Shown here piece by piece: positions 1 through 6,464 of a stretch of 26,616 nt of DNA. Source of the DNA: Deltaproteobacteria bacterium (GTDB lineage: Bacteria; Desulfobacterota; Anaeroferrophillalia; Anaeroferrophillales; Tharpellaceae); contig DAOVTG010000007.1 of NCBI GenBank assembly GCA_030633185.1, forward strand, positions 1-26,616. Direction: 5' to 3'. Under the pieces are notes generated by a model. It had not been told where the DNA came from. It did not search any database and was given only the letters and a program-made list of their open reading frames with translations. How positions within the stretch are numbered: position 1 is the stretch's first letter; each line of letters starts with the position of its first letter. Made by a program: the position numbers and the translations under genes.

Positions 1-126
1 ATGGCTAAGTAAAAATTTCGATATACAAGATGTTGTGGTTTTTCAGGCGCGAGACCATACATGTAGTATGTCGAGTGCCTGAAAAACCACAACAGCGCAG
101 TAGATCGGACTTTTTACGACGCCATC
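1..126 (+). repeat. Full copy of dispersed palindromic repeat (copy R1, cut by window edge)
   Basis: The copy begins one base inside the left terminus (GATGGCTAAGTAAAAA, first G outside the window) and ends with CTTTTTACGACGCCATC. The core is a perfect 18-bp inverted repeat, 31-48 (TGTTGTGGTTTTTCAGGC) with 77-94, around a 28-nt loop that holds a smaller stem (CATAC/GTATG). The outer termini are also inverted repeats of each other, so the whole unit folds on itself. Related full copies lie at 7500-7627 and 18836-18990. An open reading frame across it is a by-product of the repeat. No transposase is linked, so it resembles a MITE-like or REP-like element. Confidence 0.9.
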
Positions 127-149
127 AACTTTGCTTCGCCCACATAAAC

Positions 150-196
150 GGGGTCAAAGCTGGGGTGCTGACGCACCTTGTGCCAGCAATGACCCC
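150..196 (+). repeat. Two-stage stem-loop between repeat R1 and clpS
   Basis: The arms at 150-163 (GGGGTCAAAGCTGG) and 183-196 (CCAGCAATGACCCC) pair over 12 of 14 positions with a 2x2 internal loop. Inside is a second perfect stem, GGTGC (164-168) with GCACC (173-177), around a TGAC loop. It starts 24 nt after repeat R1, and a copy of the short CTGAATAGTTAC repeat follows at 222. No second copy is in the window. It could be another repeat module or a structured RNA; the rest of the 1-375 gap shows no gene. Confidence 0.6.
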
Positions 197-221
197 AATC
201 CCGGCAGTTTGCAGGTGGTTG

Positions 222-235
222 CTGAATAGTTACAA
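222..235 (+). repeat. Short dispersed repeat CTGAATAGTTAC
   Basis: One of seven occurrences of the core AATAGTTAC in the window. The 12-base form CTGAATAGTTAC recurs at 6319 (plus) and 24219-24230 (minus). Confidence 0.6.
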
Positions 236-375
236 CCAAAGAAACTTTCACTTTCTCCTTGCATTTTACTGGAAGGTCACCATAAAAGATGATAATATCG
301 ATTGAGACTTGATAGTCCGGTCGACAAAAGCGTGTAAACAAAAGAGTGTAAAATAGAATATCTTAAGGGGAAATT

Positions 376-690
376 GTGACTGAACTGGAATATGACAACT
401 TAAGCGAAATTATAGACAAAAAACGGGAGCGACTCAAAGAGCCCCCGCTCTACCGGGTTCTCATTCACAACGATCACTACACTTCAATGGAGTTTGTCGT
501 CGAAATTTTGGAGCAGGTTTTCCATCACAACCGGGCAACCGCTGAACAGGTCATGATGATGGTGCATCGCCGGGGTATCGGCTGCTGTGGTGAGTATGAC
601 CGGGAGATCGCCGAGAGTAAAGTTGTAACTGTCAGTCGACGAGCCGCGGAAGAAGGTTTCCCTCTGCGCTGTACGATGGAAAAAATCTGA
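376..690 (+). CDS. clpS: ATP-dependent Clp protease adapter ClpS
   Basis: ClpS delivers N-degron substrates to the ClpAP protease in the cytoplasm. The 104-residue protein has the complete ClpS core: YRVLIHNDHYTSMEFV at residues 26-41, then VHRRGIGCCGEYDREIAESKV, and the usual PLRCTMEK end. Residues N32, D33 and H64 match the family positions that bind the N-terminal residue of the substrate; the second Asp of the E. coli NDD motif is His here. The start is GTG with AAGGGG five bases upstream, and an ATG-initiated form would be too short. clpA, often the next gene, is not adjacent; a convergent gene follows after 21 bases. Confidence 0.95.
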   Translation: MTELEYDNLSEIIDKKRERLKEPPLYRVLIHNDHYTSMEFVVEILEQVFHHNRATAEQVMMMVHRRGIGCCGEYDREIAESKVVTVSRRAAEEGFPLRCTMEKI

Positions 691-711
691 CCACCAGCGA
701 AATAGATCTTT

Positions 712-1215
712 TTACCAGACCAAAGAAGCGTGAATCCAGCCCTTGTCGCCATCTTCATGGGCGATCCGAAGCCAGCGCCCTTGACGTTTAAGAACTTTTA
801 AAGGAACCTCCCTATCGACAATAAAAAGAATCCGGTTTTTGCTGCCGGGACCGAAACGAACATTACAGTTCTCTTTGATCGTAATAACCGTTGTCGTTTT
901 GTTAAGCAGGGTTTTATAGACCCAACCGCTGTCACCTTCAAAATCCTTGCACTGATACCAGTCACCTTTTTTCTTAACAATCTGGAATGGGTGATATTTT
1001 GTCACCTGCCAGGCAATCTCGGCGTTTTTATTAGGGGCGGAGCGAATATTGGCGAGTCCGACTTTGACAGCCATACGTTCAGCCGCTTGCGCCGGAACCA
1101 GCAGTATAAAAGTCAATAATAAGCCAACCATTAAAATAGTTGTTAAGGATCTGGTTGAAAACTTTTTTTGCTCTACAGACATCATAATCACCGCCATTCC
1201 CCGGGGAACATCCAT
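712..1215 (-). CDS. Exported protein with two bacterial SH3 domains
   Basis: The protein has a hydrophobic signal segment (about residues 24-44, ending PAQAAE), so it should act in the periplasm or cell envelope. Two SH3-like repeats follow: about 49-105 (ANIRSAPNKNAEIAWQV through GWVYKTLL) and about 110-167 (CNVRFGPGSKNRILF through GWIHASLVW). Such domains usually bind peptidoglycan or partner proteins; there is no catalytic domain. The first ATG touches its only purine-rich stretch (AGAGGGG), so the in-frame ATGs at 1197, 1185 or 1182 are alternatives. It lies 16 bases after a 94-residue gene on the same strand, probably co-transcribed. The domain call is firm; the role is unknown. Confidence 0.85.
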   Translation of the reverse strand: MDVPRGMAVIMMSVEQKKFSTRSLTTILMVGLLLTFILLVPAQAAERMAVKVGLANIRSAPNKNAEIAWQVTKYHPFQIVKKKGDWYQCKDFEGDSGWVYKTLLNKTTTVITIKENCNVRFGPGSKNRILFIVDREVPLKVLKRQGRWLRIAHEDGDKGWIHASLVW

Positions 1216-1231
1216 CCCCTCTATTTCATAT

Positions 1232-1516
1232 TCACTTTCTGTTTAGAGTGCTCTCGTTAAGGGCCTGCTGCAACCGCTTTTGCAGGTCATGACGTTTACC
1301 GATACTCAAGCAGGCCTCGCACATTTCGACCATGGCATCAGGCAGCAACAGGGAAGCCGTCGAAATAGTCGAGAGAGTCGCCGCCACACTTCTTAAGATA
1401 ATATCAAAATCATCCATATTGCGAATATCATCTTCATCGTCCAACTGGCAGCGAATATTAGCCGCAATCTCGGTCATCTCCCGGGCTGCGGCTTTCAAAC
1501 GGGCTGTTTTATCCAT
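1232..1516 (-). CDS. Unknown small acidic/helical protein
   Basis: I do not recognise this 94-residue protein. It looks entirely helical and soluble, with an acidic stretch (QLDDEDDIRNMDDFD, about residues 24-38) and a later CEACLS motif with two cysteines. There is no signal peptide or membrane segment. It is followed on the same strand by the SH3-domain gene after 16 bases, which suggests a two-gene operon. The ribosome-binding site is weak (CCAGGT upstream of the ATG), so the start is less certain than the frame. Confidence 0.6.
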   Translation of the reverse strand: MDKTARLKAAAREMTEIAANIRCQLDDEDDIRNMDDFDIILRSVAATLSTISTASLLLPDAMVEMCEACLSIGKRHDLQKRLQQALNESTLNRK

Positions 1517-1670
1517 TTCATAAAACCTGGAATAAAGCTCTTTTTTGACCTGATGAGGCCGTTATTATTAGTTCTTTTCAGCAGACAAACCGTTGGAACC
1601 GTACACCGACTGCAAGCTGCTCAAGATATTAACCAAGAGTGCCAGCAGAGTCAAGCCTTTTTCCGACCTC

Positions 1671-1713
1671 CTTTTTACGCCCCGCAGGAAGTGCCTTGGT
1701 GCAAGTTCATCAA
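1671..1713 (-). repeat. Decayed repeat terminus interrupted by a 24-nt insertion
   Basis: This lies in the otherwise gene-free gap 1517-1803. CTTTTTACG (1671-1679) and AGTTCATCAA (1704-1713), once joined, are exactly the complement of the repeat-family terminus TTGATGAACTCGTAAAAAG seen near 7477 and 18811. The 24 bases between them (1680-1703, with core CAGGAAGTGCC) closely match the extra segment inside repeat copy R3 at 18932-18955. Confidence 0.75.
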
Positions 1714-1746
1714 AATGTTCATACACCGTTTTTCTCAACAATTACC

Positions 1747-1773
1747 TTGACATCACCTGACAAAATATGTCAA
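1747..1773. promoter_or_regulatory. Inverted repeat upstream of the enoyl-CoA hydratase gene
   Basis: TTGACAT (1747-1753) and ATGTCAA (1767-1773) form a perfect 7-bp inverted repeat with a 13-nt spacer, ending 42 bases before the start codon. TTGACA could also serve as a -35 element, but no good -10 follows at 16-18 bases. It may be an operator for a regulator of the acyl-CoA block; no protein can be assigned. Confidence 0.35.
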
Positions 1774-1815
1774 CCCCTAAGGTCAAAGATAATTTGACTA
1801 CTAATGAGGTGCAAC

Positions 1816-2619
1816 ATGACGTATGAAACCGTGATTTATGAACGTCAGGATGAGGTCGGGATTCTTCGCTTGAACCGACCGGATAGAATGAATGCGGTTA
1901 TCGAGCAGTTATATCTCGATATCCAGGCCGTCCTTACCGAAGCCGAAAAAGATGATCAGGTTCGCACCCTGATCCTGACCGGCTCGGTGCGAGCCAAAGG
2001 TAACAAACAGGCCTTTTGCGCCGGGGCCGACCTGAAAGAGCACAAAAAAGGAGAACGAACGGCTTGGCAGAAACGCGAATATATCCTTCTCGCCCATGAA
2101 ACCACCAGGCTTCTCTATGTTTTCCCCAAACCGGTTATTGTAGCAGTCAACGGCCCGGCCCGCGGCGCGGGCACCGAGATGGCTTTAAATGGTGATTTCC
2201 TGCTCATGGCCGACACCGCCTCGATCGCCTTTCCCGAAACCGGTCTCGGCACTTTTGTCGGCGGCGGCGTCACCTCCCACTTAGGAAAATTGATCGGCCG
2301 CCAGAAAGCCAAAGAGCTGGTCTTTACCGGCCGGGTCTTAGACGGCCAGGCCGCGGTCGAAATGGGGCTGGCGCTAAAATCAGTTCCCATTGAAGAACTT
2401 ATGCCGGCGGCTCTGGAGATGGCCGCAATCATGGCTAAAAAAGCCCCGATTTCGATGAGATTTGCCAAGACTATTCTTAACCAGGCCGAAAGTCTTGACC
2501 TGCAAACCGCATTAATGATTGAGGCGGAGGCAATTTTATCCTGCATGACCACGGAAGATTGGCGCGAAGGAATCGTCGCCTTTGCTGAAAAACGCACGCC
2601 CAAATACCACGGGAGGTAA
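1816..2619 (+). CDS. Enoyl-CoA hydratase/isomerase (crotonase family)
   Basis: Crotonase-fold enzyme of 267 residues, the usual length, acting on an acyl-CoA thioester in the cytoplasm. The oxyanion-hole segment AFCAGADLKEH lies at about 66-76. The motif GAGTEMALNGD supplies Glu121 and FPETGLG supplies Glu141; these are the two positions that carry the paired catalytic glutamates of true enoyl-CoA hydratases, so a hydratase is favoured over other crotonases. The start is the ATG at 1816, five bases after GAGGT, rather than the ATG at 1804, which has no ribosome site. The ADP-forming acyl-CoA ligase begins 2 bases after its stop, so the two are translationally linked and probably work on the same acyl-CoA. 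Confidence 0.9.
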   Translation: MTYETVIYERQDEVGILRLNRPDRMNAVIEQLYLDIQAVLTEAEKDDQVRTLILTGSVRAKGNKQAFCAGADLKEHKKGERTAWQKREYILLAHETTRLLYVFPKPVIVAVNGPARGAGTEMALNGDFLLMADTASIAFPETGLGTFVGGGVTSHLGKLIGRQKAKELVFTGRVLDGQAAVEMGLALKSVPIEELMPAALEMAAIMAKKAPISMRFAKTILNQAESLDLQTALMIEAEAILSCMTTEDWREGIVAFAEKRTPKYHGR

Positions 2620-2621
2620 AT

Positions 2622-4757
2622 ATGATTAGTGACAAGATCCTCAATGCCAACTCAATCGCCGTCGTCGGTGCCTCTAAAACCGTCACCAAACGCGGCTATC
2701 AGGCCATCCGAATTCTCCTTGAAGAGAAATATGAAGGCCGTATCTACGGGGTCAACCCCAAACTTGAAAGTGTTCTGGGCGTACCCTGTTATCCCAAGGT
2801 CTCCGCCATTAAAGAACCGGTCGATCTCGCCCTGATCACAACCCCGGCCGCCACCTTGCCGGCGGTGCTTGAAGATTGCGGTAAAAAAGGGGTCGCCGGA
2901 GCCGTGATTATCGCCGGCGGTTTCGGTGAGCTCGGAGCCAAAGGCAGAGAGCTCGAAGCGGAAATGGTTGAGACCGCCCGCAAATACAATATCCGCCTGA
3001 TCGGGCCCAACACCTCGGGCATGATCAATATGCATAAAAATCTTAACCTGGTCGGCCTGCGTGATGCTCCGAAAGGCAACATCGCCCTGATTTCACAAAG
3101 CGGCAATATGGCCCTGACCATGATCACCGAAGCCAAGATCAAGAGCCAGGTCGGTTTCTCCTACTACGTCGGAGTCGGCAACGAGTCGGATATCAACTTC
3201 CATGAATACCTGGAATTTTTCGAAAATGACCCCAATACCAACGCTATCCTGATGTATGTCGAAGGGATGCGAAACGGTCGTAAATTCCTCCAGCAGGCCT
3301 ACCAGACGACTCGTAAAAAACCGATTATTCTCTTAAAAAGTGGTCGTTCGGCCACCGGCAAACGCTCGGCCGGTTCGCACACCGGAGCTTTAGCCGGGAT
3401 GTCTGAGGTCGCCCGTACCGCCTTCAAGCGAGCCGGTATAATCGTGGTCGAAAAATCAGATGAACTCCTGCCTTGCGCCGAGACCCTGGCCAATCTGCCG
3501 CCGATCAAAAATAACAACGTCGCCATCCTTGCCGATGGCGGTGGCCATGCCACAATCGGAGCGGATGAGTTAACCGATTTAAAGGTCAACCTTCCGGAAA
3601 TCAGTGATAAAACCAAAGCCAAGTTACGCGCCATCCTGCCGACGGCGGCCTCAGTAGTTAACCCGATTGATGTCGCTGGCGGGGCTGACGATAACCCCGT
3701 GGTATTGGCTCAATGCGCTCGCATTTTGCTCCATGACCCCAATATCGGCGGTGTCCTCGTAGTTGGACTTTTTGGCGGCTACAGCATCCGCTTTTCGGAA
3801 AGTCTGGCTTATCCTGAAGAGGATACGGCCCACCAGCTCGGCAAGCTGGTCAAGGAGACCGGCAAACCGATCATCATGCACTCCCTCTACAATTTTGCCA
3901 AACCCCACTCGCTTGATCTCTTGCGCTATTACGGCATTCCGGTCTTCGATTCACTTGAGCTGGCCTGTAAAGCAGTCGGTGTCCTGGCTGAATATGGCGG
4001 CTACCTGCATGGTTACAAAAGTAAAGCTAAATTTGTTTTCAGTATGGGGAGCAAAGCCAAAGCCCGAGGTCAAGAAATTATGCATACGGCCCGTGAAGAG
4101 GGACGTACCGCCCTGCTTGAAAATGAAGCTAAAGAGTTGGTCAGCCTGCACGGGGGCATGGTCTGCCAGGATTGTCTGGCCCAATCGCCCGAACAAGCGG
4201 TAGCCATGGCTGCCGGTTTCGCTGAGAAGGTGGTCATGAAGATCGTCTCCCCCGACATCCTCCATAAGAGTGATGCCGGGGGTGTCCGTCTCAACCTGCA
4301 GAAACCCGATGATATCCGCAACGCCTACATGGATATTATCGACAATGCTCGCGAATACAATCCCGATGCCAACATCAAGGGAATACTGGTCGCGCCGATG
4401 GCCAATGAGGGTTTGGAAATTATTATCGGCACCAAGGTCGATGATCAGTTCGGACCGGTCATTATGTTCGGTATCGGCGGTATCATGGTTGAGGTTTTAA
4501 AAGATGTCGTCTTCCGGGTTCTGCCGATCTCACCCTACTCGGCCCGCAAAATGATCGAAGAGATCAAATCAGTCAAACTCCTTGACGGTTTCCGCGGCCA
4601 GCCGCCGATCGATCGCAAAGCTATTAAACGGCTGCTTTTGACGGTATCGGAGATTATCGGCTCCTATCCCGAGATTCAGGAGATGGATTTCAACCCGGTA
4701 ATTGTTTACGAAGAGGGACTAAATGTGGTTGATGCCCGAGTTATTTTGAAAAAATAA
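2622..4757 (+). CDS. Acyl-CoA synthetase, ADP(NDP)-forming, fused alpha-beta
   Basis: This makes an acyl-CoA from acid, CoA and ATP with ADP as product, or runs in reverse to conserve ATP. The 711-residue chain has a CoA-binding Rossmann domain (SIAVVGASKT, about 11-20), the succinyl-CoA-ligase-like region with SAGSHTGALAG (His253, the expected phosphohistidine), and a C-terminal ATP-grasp half (about 495-711) with SPDILHKSDAGGV (His548, the second phospho-relay histidine in this family). All three parts are intact. GGGAGG overlaps the end of the hydratase gene, giving tight coupling. The substrate cannot be read from sequence; acetate, branched or aromatic acids, and DMSP-lyase-type members all share this architecture. 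Confidence 0.93.
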   Translation: MISDKILNANSIAVVGASKTVTKRGYQAIRILLEEKYEGRIYGVNPKLESVLGVPCYPKVSAIKEPVDLALITTPAATLPAVLEDCGKKGVAGAVIIAGGFGELGAKGRELEAEMVETARKYNIRLIGPNTSGMINMHKNLNLVGLRDAPKGNIALISQSGNMALTMITEAKIKSQVGFSYYVGVGNESDINFHEYLEFFENDPNTNAILMYVEGMRNGRKFLQQAYQTTRKKPIILLKSGRSATGKRSAGSHTGALAGMSEVARTAFKRAGIIVVEKSDELLPCAETLANLPPIKNNNVAILADGGGHATIGADELTDLKVNLPEISDKTKAKLRAILPTAASVVNPIDVAGGADDNPVVLAQCARILLHDPNIGGVLVVGLFGGYSIRFSESLAYPEEDTAHQLGKLVKETGKPIIMHSLYNFAKPHSLDLLRYYGIPVFDSLELACKAVGVLAEYGGYLHGYKSKAKFVFSMGSKAKARGQEIMHTAREEGRTALLENEAKELVSLHGGMVCQDCLAQSPEQAVAMAAGFAEKVVMKIVSPDILHKSDAGGVRLNLQKPDDIRNAYMDIIDNAREYNPDANIKGILVAPMANEGLEIIIGTKVDDQFGPVIMFGIGGIMVEVLKDVVFRVLPISPYSARKMIEEIKSVKLLDGFRGQPPIDRKAIKRLLLTVSEIIGSYPEIQEMDFNPVIVYEEGLNVVDARVILKK

Positions 4758-4766
4758 GGAATATAT

Positions 4767-5525
4767 TTGACTATTTTTGTAGTTGGCTTAGCAGTCGGCC
4801 TGCTCTCAACAATTTTTGGCCTCGGCGGCGGCATTATTATGGTTCCGGTGCTGACCGCAGTGGCTGACCTTTCTCATGTTGAAGCCATGGCTACCAGCCT
4901 CGCTACCATTGTTATAATCTCTTTATGGAATGCCTGGCGCTATAGTCAGGAAGGACTGGTCGTCTGGCGAGTAGTCCTTTGGGTCTCTTTGGGATCCGGA
5001 ATCTGTGCTGCTCTGGCAGCCCAGACGGCTCCCCTACTGCCGGAAAAAGCGCTGGTCGGATTCATGCTTATGGTTCTGCTGATTCTGGCCTGGAAAACCT
5101 TTCGCCTAGGTTCAACCAACGAAAAAGAGAGAAAAACTCCAGGCCACCAAACCGCTTTGGGAATCGGCTCTTTAAGCGGTTTGGTCGCCGGTTTTACCGG
5201 GATCGGTGGCGGCGGTGTCACAACCCCGTTGATGCTGACAGCCGGATTGGTAAAAAACCAGAACGCAGCGCCGATTTCCAATGCCATCATGATCTCTACA
5301 GCCGGGGCCGGAGCTCTCTCCTATGCCCTGAACGGAGTTTTCGACTGGCCTCGACTCGGTTTAATCCGAACTGACTATACCCTGCTTTTGGCACTGGGCG
5401 CAATCATCTCCTCCTTTGCCGGCATACGGATCAACCATCTGATCAAACTTAAGTTACGAAAAACCATCCTCGGTTTCATTCTTCTTATCATTGCCCTGCG
5501 CTTATCCTTCCAAATTTTTACTTAG
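4767..5525 (+). CDS. TSUP (TauE/SafE) family membrane permease
   Basis: Integral membrane protein of 252 residues with the two family signatures, GLGGGIIMVPVL near residue 19 and GIGGGGVTTPLM in the second half, consistent with an inverted-repeat permease of about eight helices. Family members move sulfite, sulfoacetate, other organosulfonates or organic acids across the inner membrane. The start is TTG, six bases after AAGGA, and it follows the acyl-CoA ligase by 9 bases in the same operon. The last three residues (Ile-Phe-Thr) and the TAG stop lie inside a dispersed repeat copy (5513-5555), so the native C-terminus has probably been altered by the repeat. The substrate is unknown. Confidence 0.88.
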   Translation: MTIFVVGLAVGLLSTIFGLGGGIIMVPVLTAVADLSHVEAMATSLATIVIISLWNAWRYSQEGLVVWRVVLWVSLGSGICAALAAQTAPLLPEKALVGFMLMVLLILAWKTFRLGSTNEKERKTPGHQTALGIGSLSGLVAGFTGIGGGGVTTPLMLTAGLVKNQNAAPISNAIMISTAGAGALSYALNGVFDWPRLGLIRTDYTLLLALGAIISSFAGIRINHLIKLKLRKTILGFILLIIALRLSFQIFT

Positions 5526-5555
5526 CCATCCCGTGACTTTTTACGAGGGCATCAA
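5513..5555 (-). repeat. Short composite repeat copy (R4), inverted twin of R6
   Basis: The reverse complement reads TTGATGCCCTCGTAAAAAG, then TCACGG, then GATGGCTAAGTAAAAATT. It matches 11897-11939 at all 43 bases, in opposite orientation. It contains the last codons and the TAG stop of the TSUP gene. The short AATAGTTAC repeat abuts it at 5554-5562. Confidence 0.9.
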
Positions 5556-5581
5556 TAGTTACCTTAAATTTAAAAAAATAT

Positions 5582-5610
5582 TTGACTTTTACAAAATATT
5601 ATAATAAATA
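5582..5610 (+). promoter_or_regulatory. Possible promoter region of the GntR gene
   Basis: The gap between repeat R4 and the regulator gene is very AT-rich. TTGACT at 5582-5587 could be a -35 element. A perfect TATAAT lies at 5600-5605 but only 12 bases away; a 15-base spacing gives AATAAA. The region is promoter-like, but no standard pair is clean. Confidence 0.3.
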
Positions 5611-5660
5611 AATTATTACATTTTCAGTATGGCAGTCATTTATTGTTTTCAGGAAAACAA

Positions 5661-6326
5661 ATGAAGTTTAAAAAATCTATCTATCATATTCAAATTGCCG
5701 ACATGCTTCGAGATATGATTATGACCGGTGAGCTCAGACATGGGGACAAGGTTAATGAGAATAAACTCTGCTCAAGTTTGGAGGTAAGTAAAACACCATT
5801 ACGAGAGGCTTTAAGGGTCTTAAGCAGTGAAGGATTGATTGAGCTGGTACCCAACCGTGGAGCTTTTGTGACCCAGCCTGAATTCACTGAAATCAAAGAA
5901 ATGTTTGACGTAATGATCCTTCTTGAAGGTTTTTGTGCCCGAACAGCCTGTGAAAAGATGAGTCCGAAAGATTTTGTCCGCCTCGAAAAACTACATGACC
6001 GACTCGAACAAAAAGTGGAACACAGTGATCAGGAAGGCTATATTCAGATTAATAATCAGTACCACTCGCTGGTTCAGGAGCTGGCCGGCAACCGGAGCCT
6101 CAACCAGATTATTGAAGGACTGCGAAAAAGAATTTTGCTTTATCGCTTTCAGTCTTTAAATGCTCAGGGACGAATGGCTGAATCGATACAGGAGCATCGA
6201 GAGCTCCTGGAAGTTTTTCGTCAGCGCGATCACCAGAAAGCTGAAGTGCTGATGCAGACCCATTTAAAAAAACAATTCACCGCCCTTAAAGAGTTGGTGC
6301 AACATTCGGAAACAGCACCTGAATAG
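5661..6326 (+). CDS. GntR-family transcriptional regulator, FCD (FadR) subfamily
   Basis: Cytoplasmic DNA-binding regulator of 221 residues. The N-terminal winged helix is typical (VNENKLCSSLEVSKTPLREALRVLSSEGLI, about 31-60, in overlapping motif blocks). The C-terminal helical FCD domain keeps the putative metal/ligand residues Asn131, His135, His179 and His201. FCD regulators usually sense an organic acid and control the adjacent catabolic genes. The ATG at 5661 has AGGA six bases upstream; a TTG at 5643 is less likely. The gene lies directly ahead of the TRAP transporter genes, which makes control of that uptake system the simplest role. Confidence 0.92.
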   Translation: MKFKKSIYHIQIADMLRDMIMTGELRHGDKVNENKLCSSLEVSKTPLREALRVLSSEGLIELVPNRGAFVTQPEFTEIKEMFDVMILLEGFCARTACEKMSPKDFVRLEKLHDRLEQKVEHSDQEGYIQINNQYHSLVQELAGNRSLNQIIEGLRKRILLYRFQSLNAQGRMAESIQEHRELLEVFRQRDHQKAEVLMQTHLKKQFTALKELVQHSETAPE

Positions 6327-6342
6327 TTACAAATAATGTAAC
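6326..6342. promoter_or_regulatory. GTTACA-N5-TGTAAC palindrome between gntR and dctP
   Basis: GTTACA (6326-6331) and TGTAAC (6337-6342) form a perfect inverted repeat with a 5-base spacer, overlapping the GntR stop codon and 123 bases ahead of dctP. Size and place fit an operator for an FCD-type GntR protein. The left half also belongs to a CTGAATAGTTAC repeat copy (6319-6332), so it may be a chance palindrome. Confidence 0.35.
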
Positions 6343-6464
6343 ATTTTCAACAAAATGGATTGTCAGGAAAAAGGAGGAAAGAAGTTGGAACAAGCGGTAA
6401 AATGAGTCGTAAAAGATTTTTTATCAATCAGCTGTCTCGATACGGAGGCAAAAGGAGAAAAGCG

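Noticed and set aside
30..305. Open frame of 91 codons at the left end
   Set aside because: It runs through repeat R1 and the following hairpin; its first 30 codons recur in the other repeat copies, and no ribosome-binding site is present.
1553..1750. Open frame of 65 codons in the gap before the hydratase gene
   Set aside because: No recognisable motif or ribosome site, and it crosses a decayed repeat copy.
2115..2603. Long minus-strand frame of 162 codons opposite the hydratase gene
   Set aside because: It is a shadow of the real coding strand; the plus-strand frame has complete crotonase motifs.
6402..6464. Twin-arginine-like start MSRKRFF for DctP
   Set aside because: There is no consecutive Arg pair, the hydrophobic segment is about 28 residues away, and the ATG at 6465 gives a standard Sec signal peptide with a better ribosome site.
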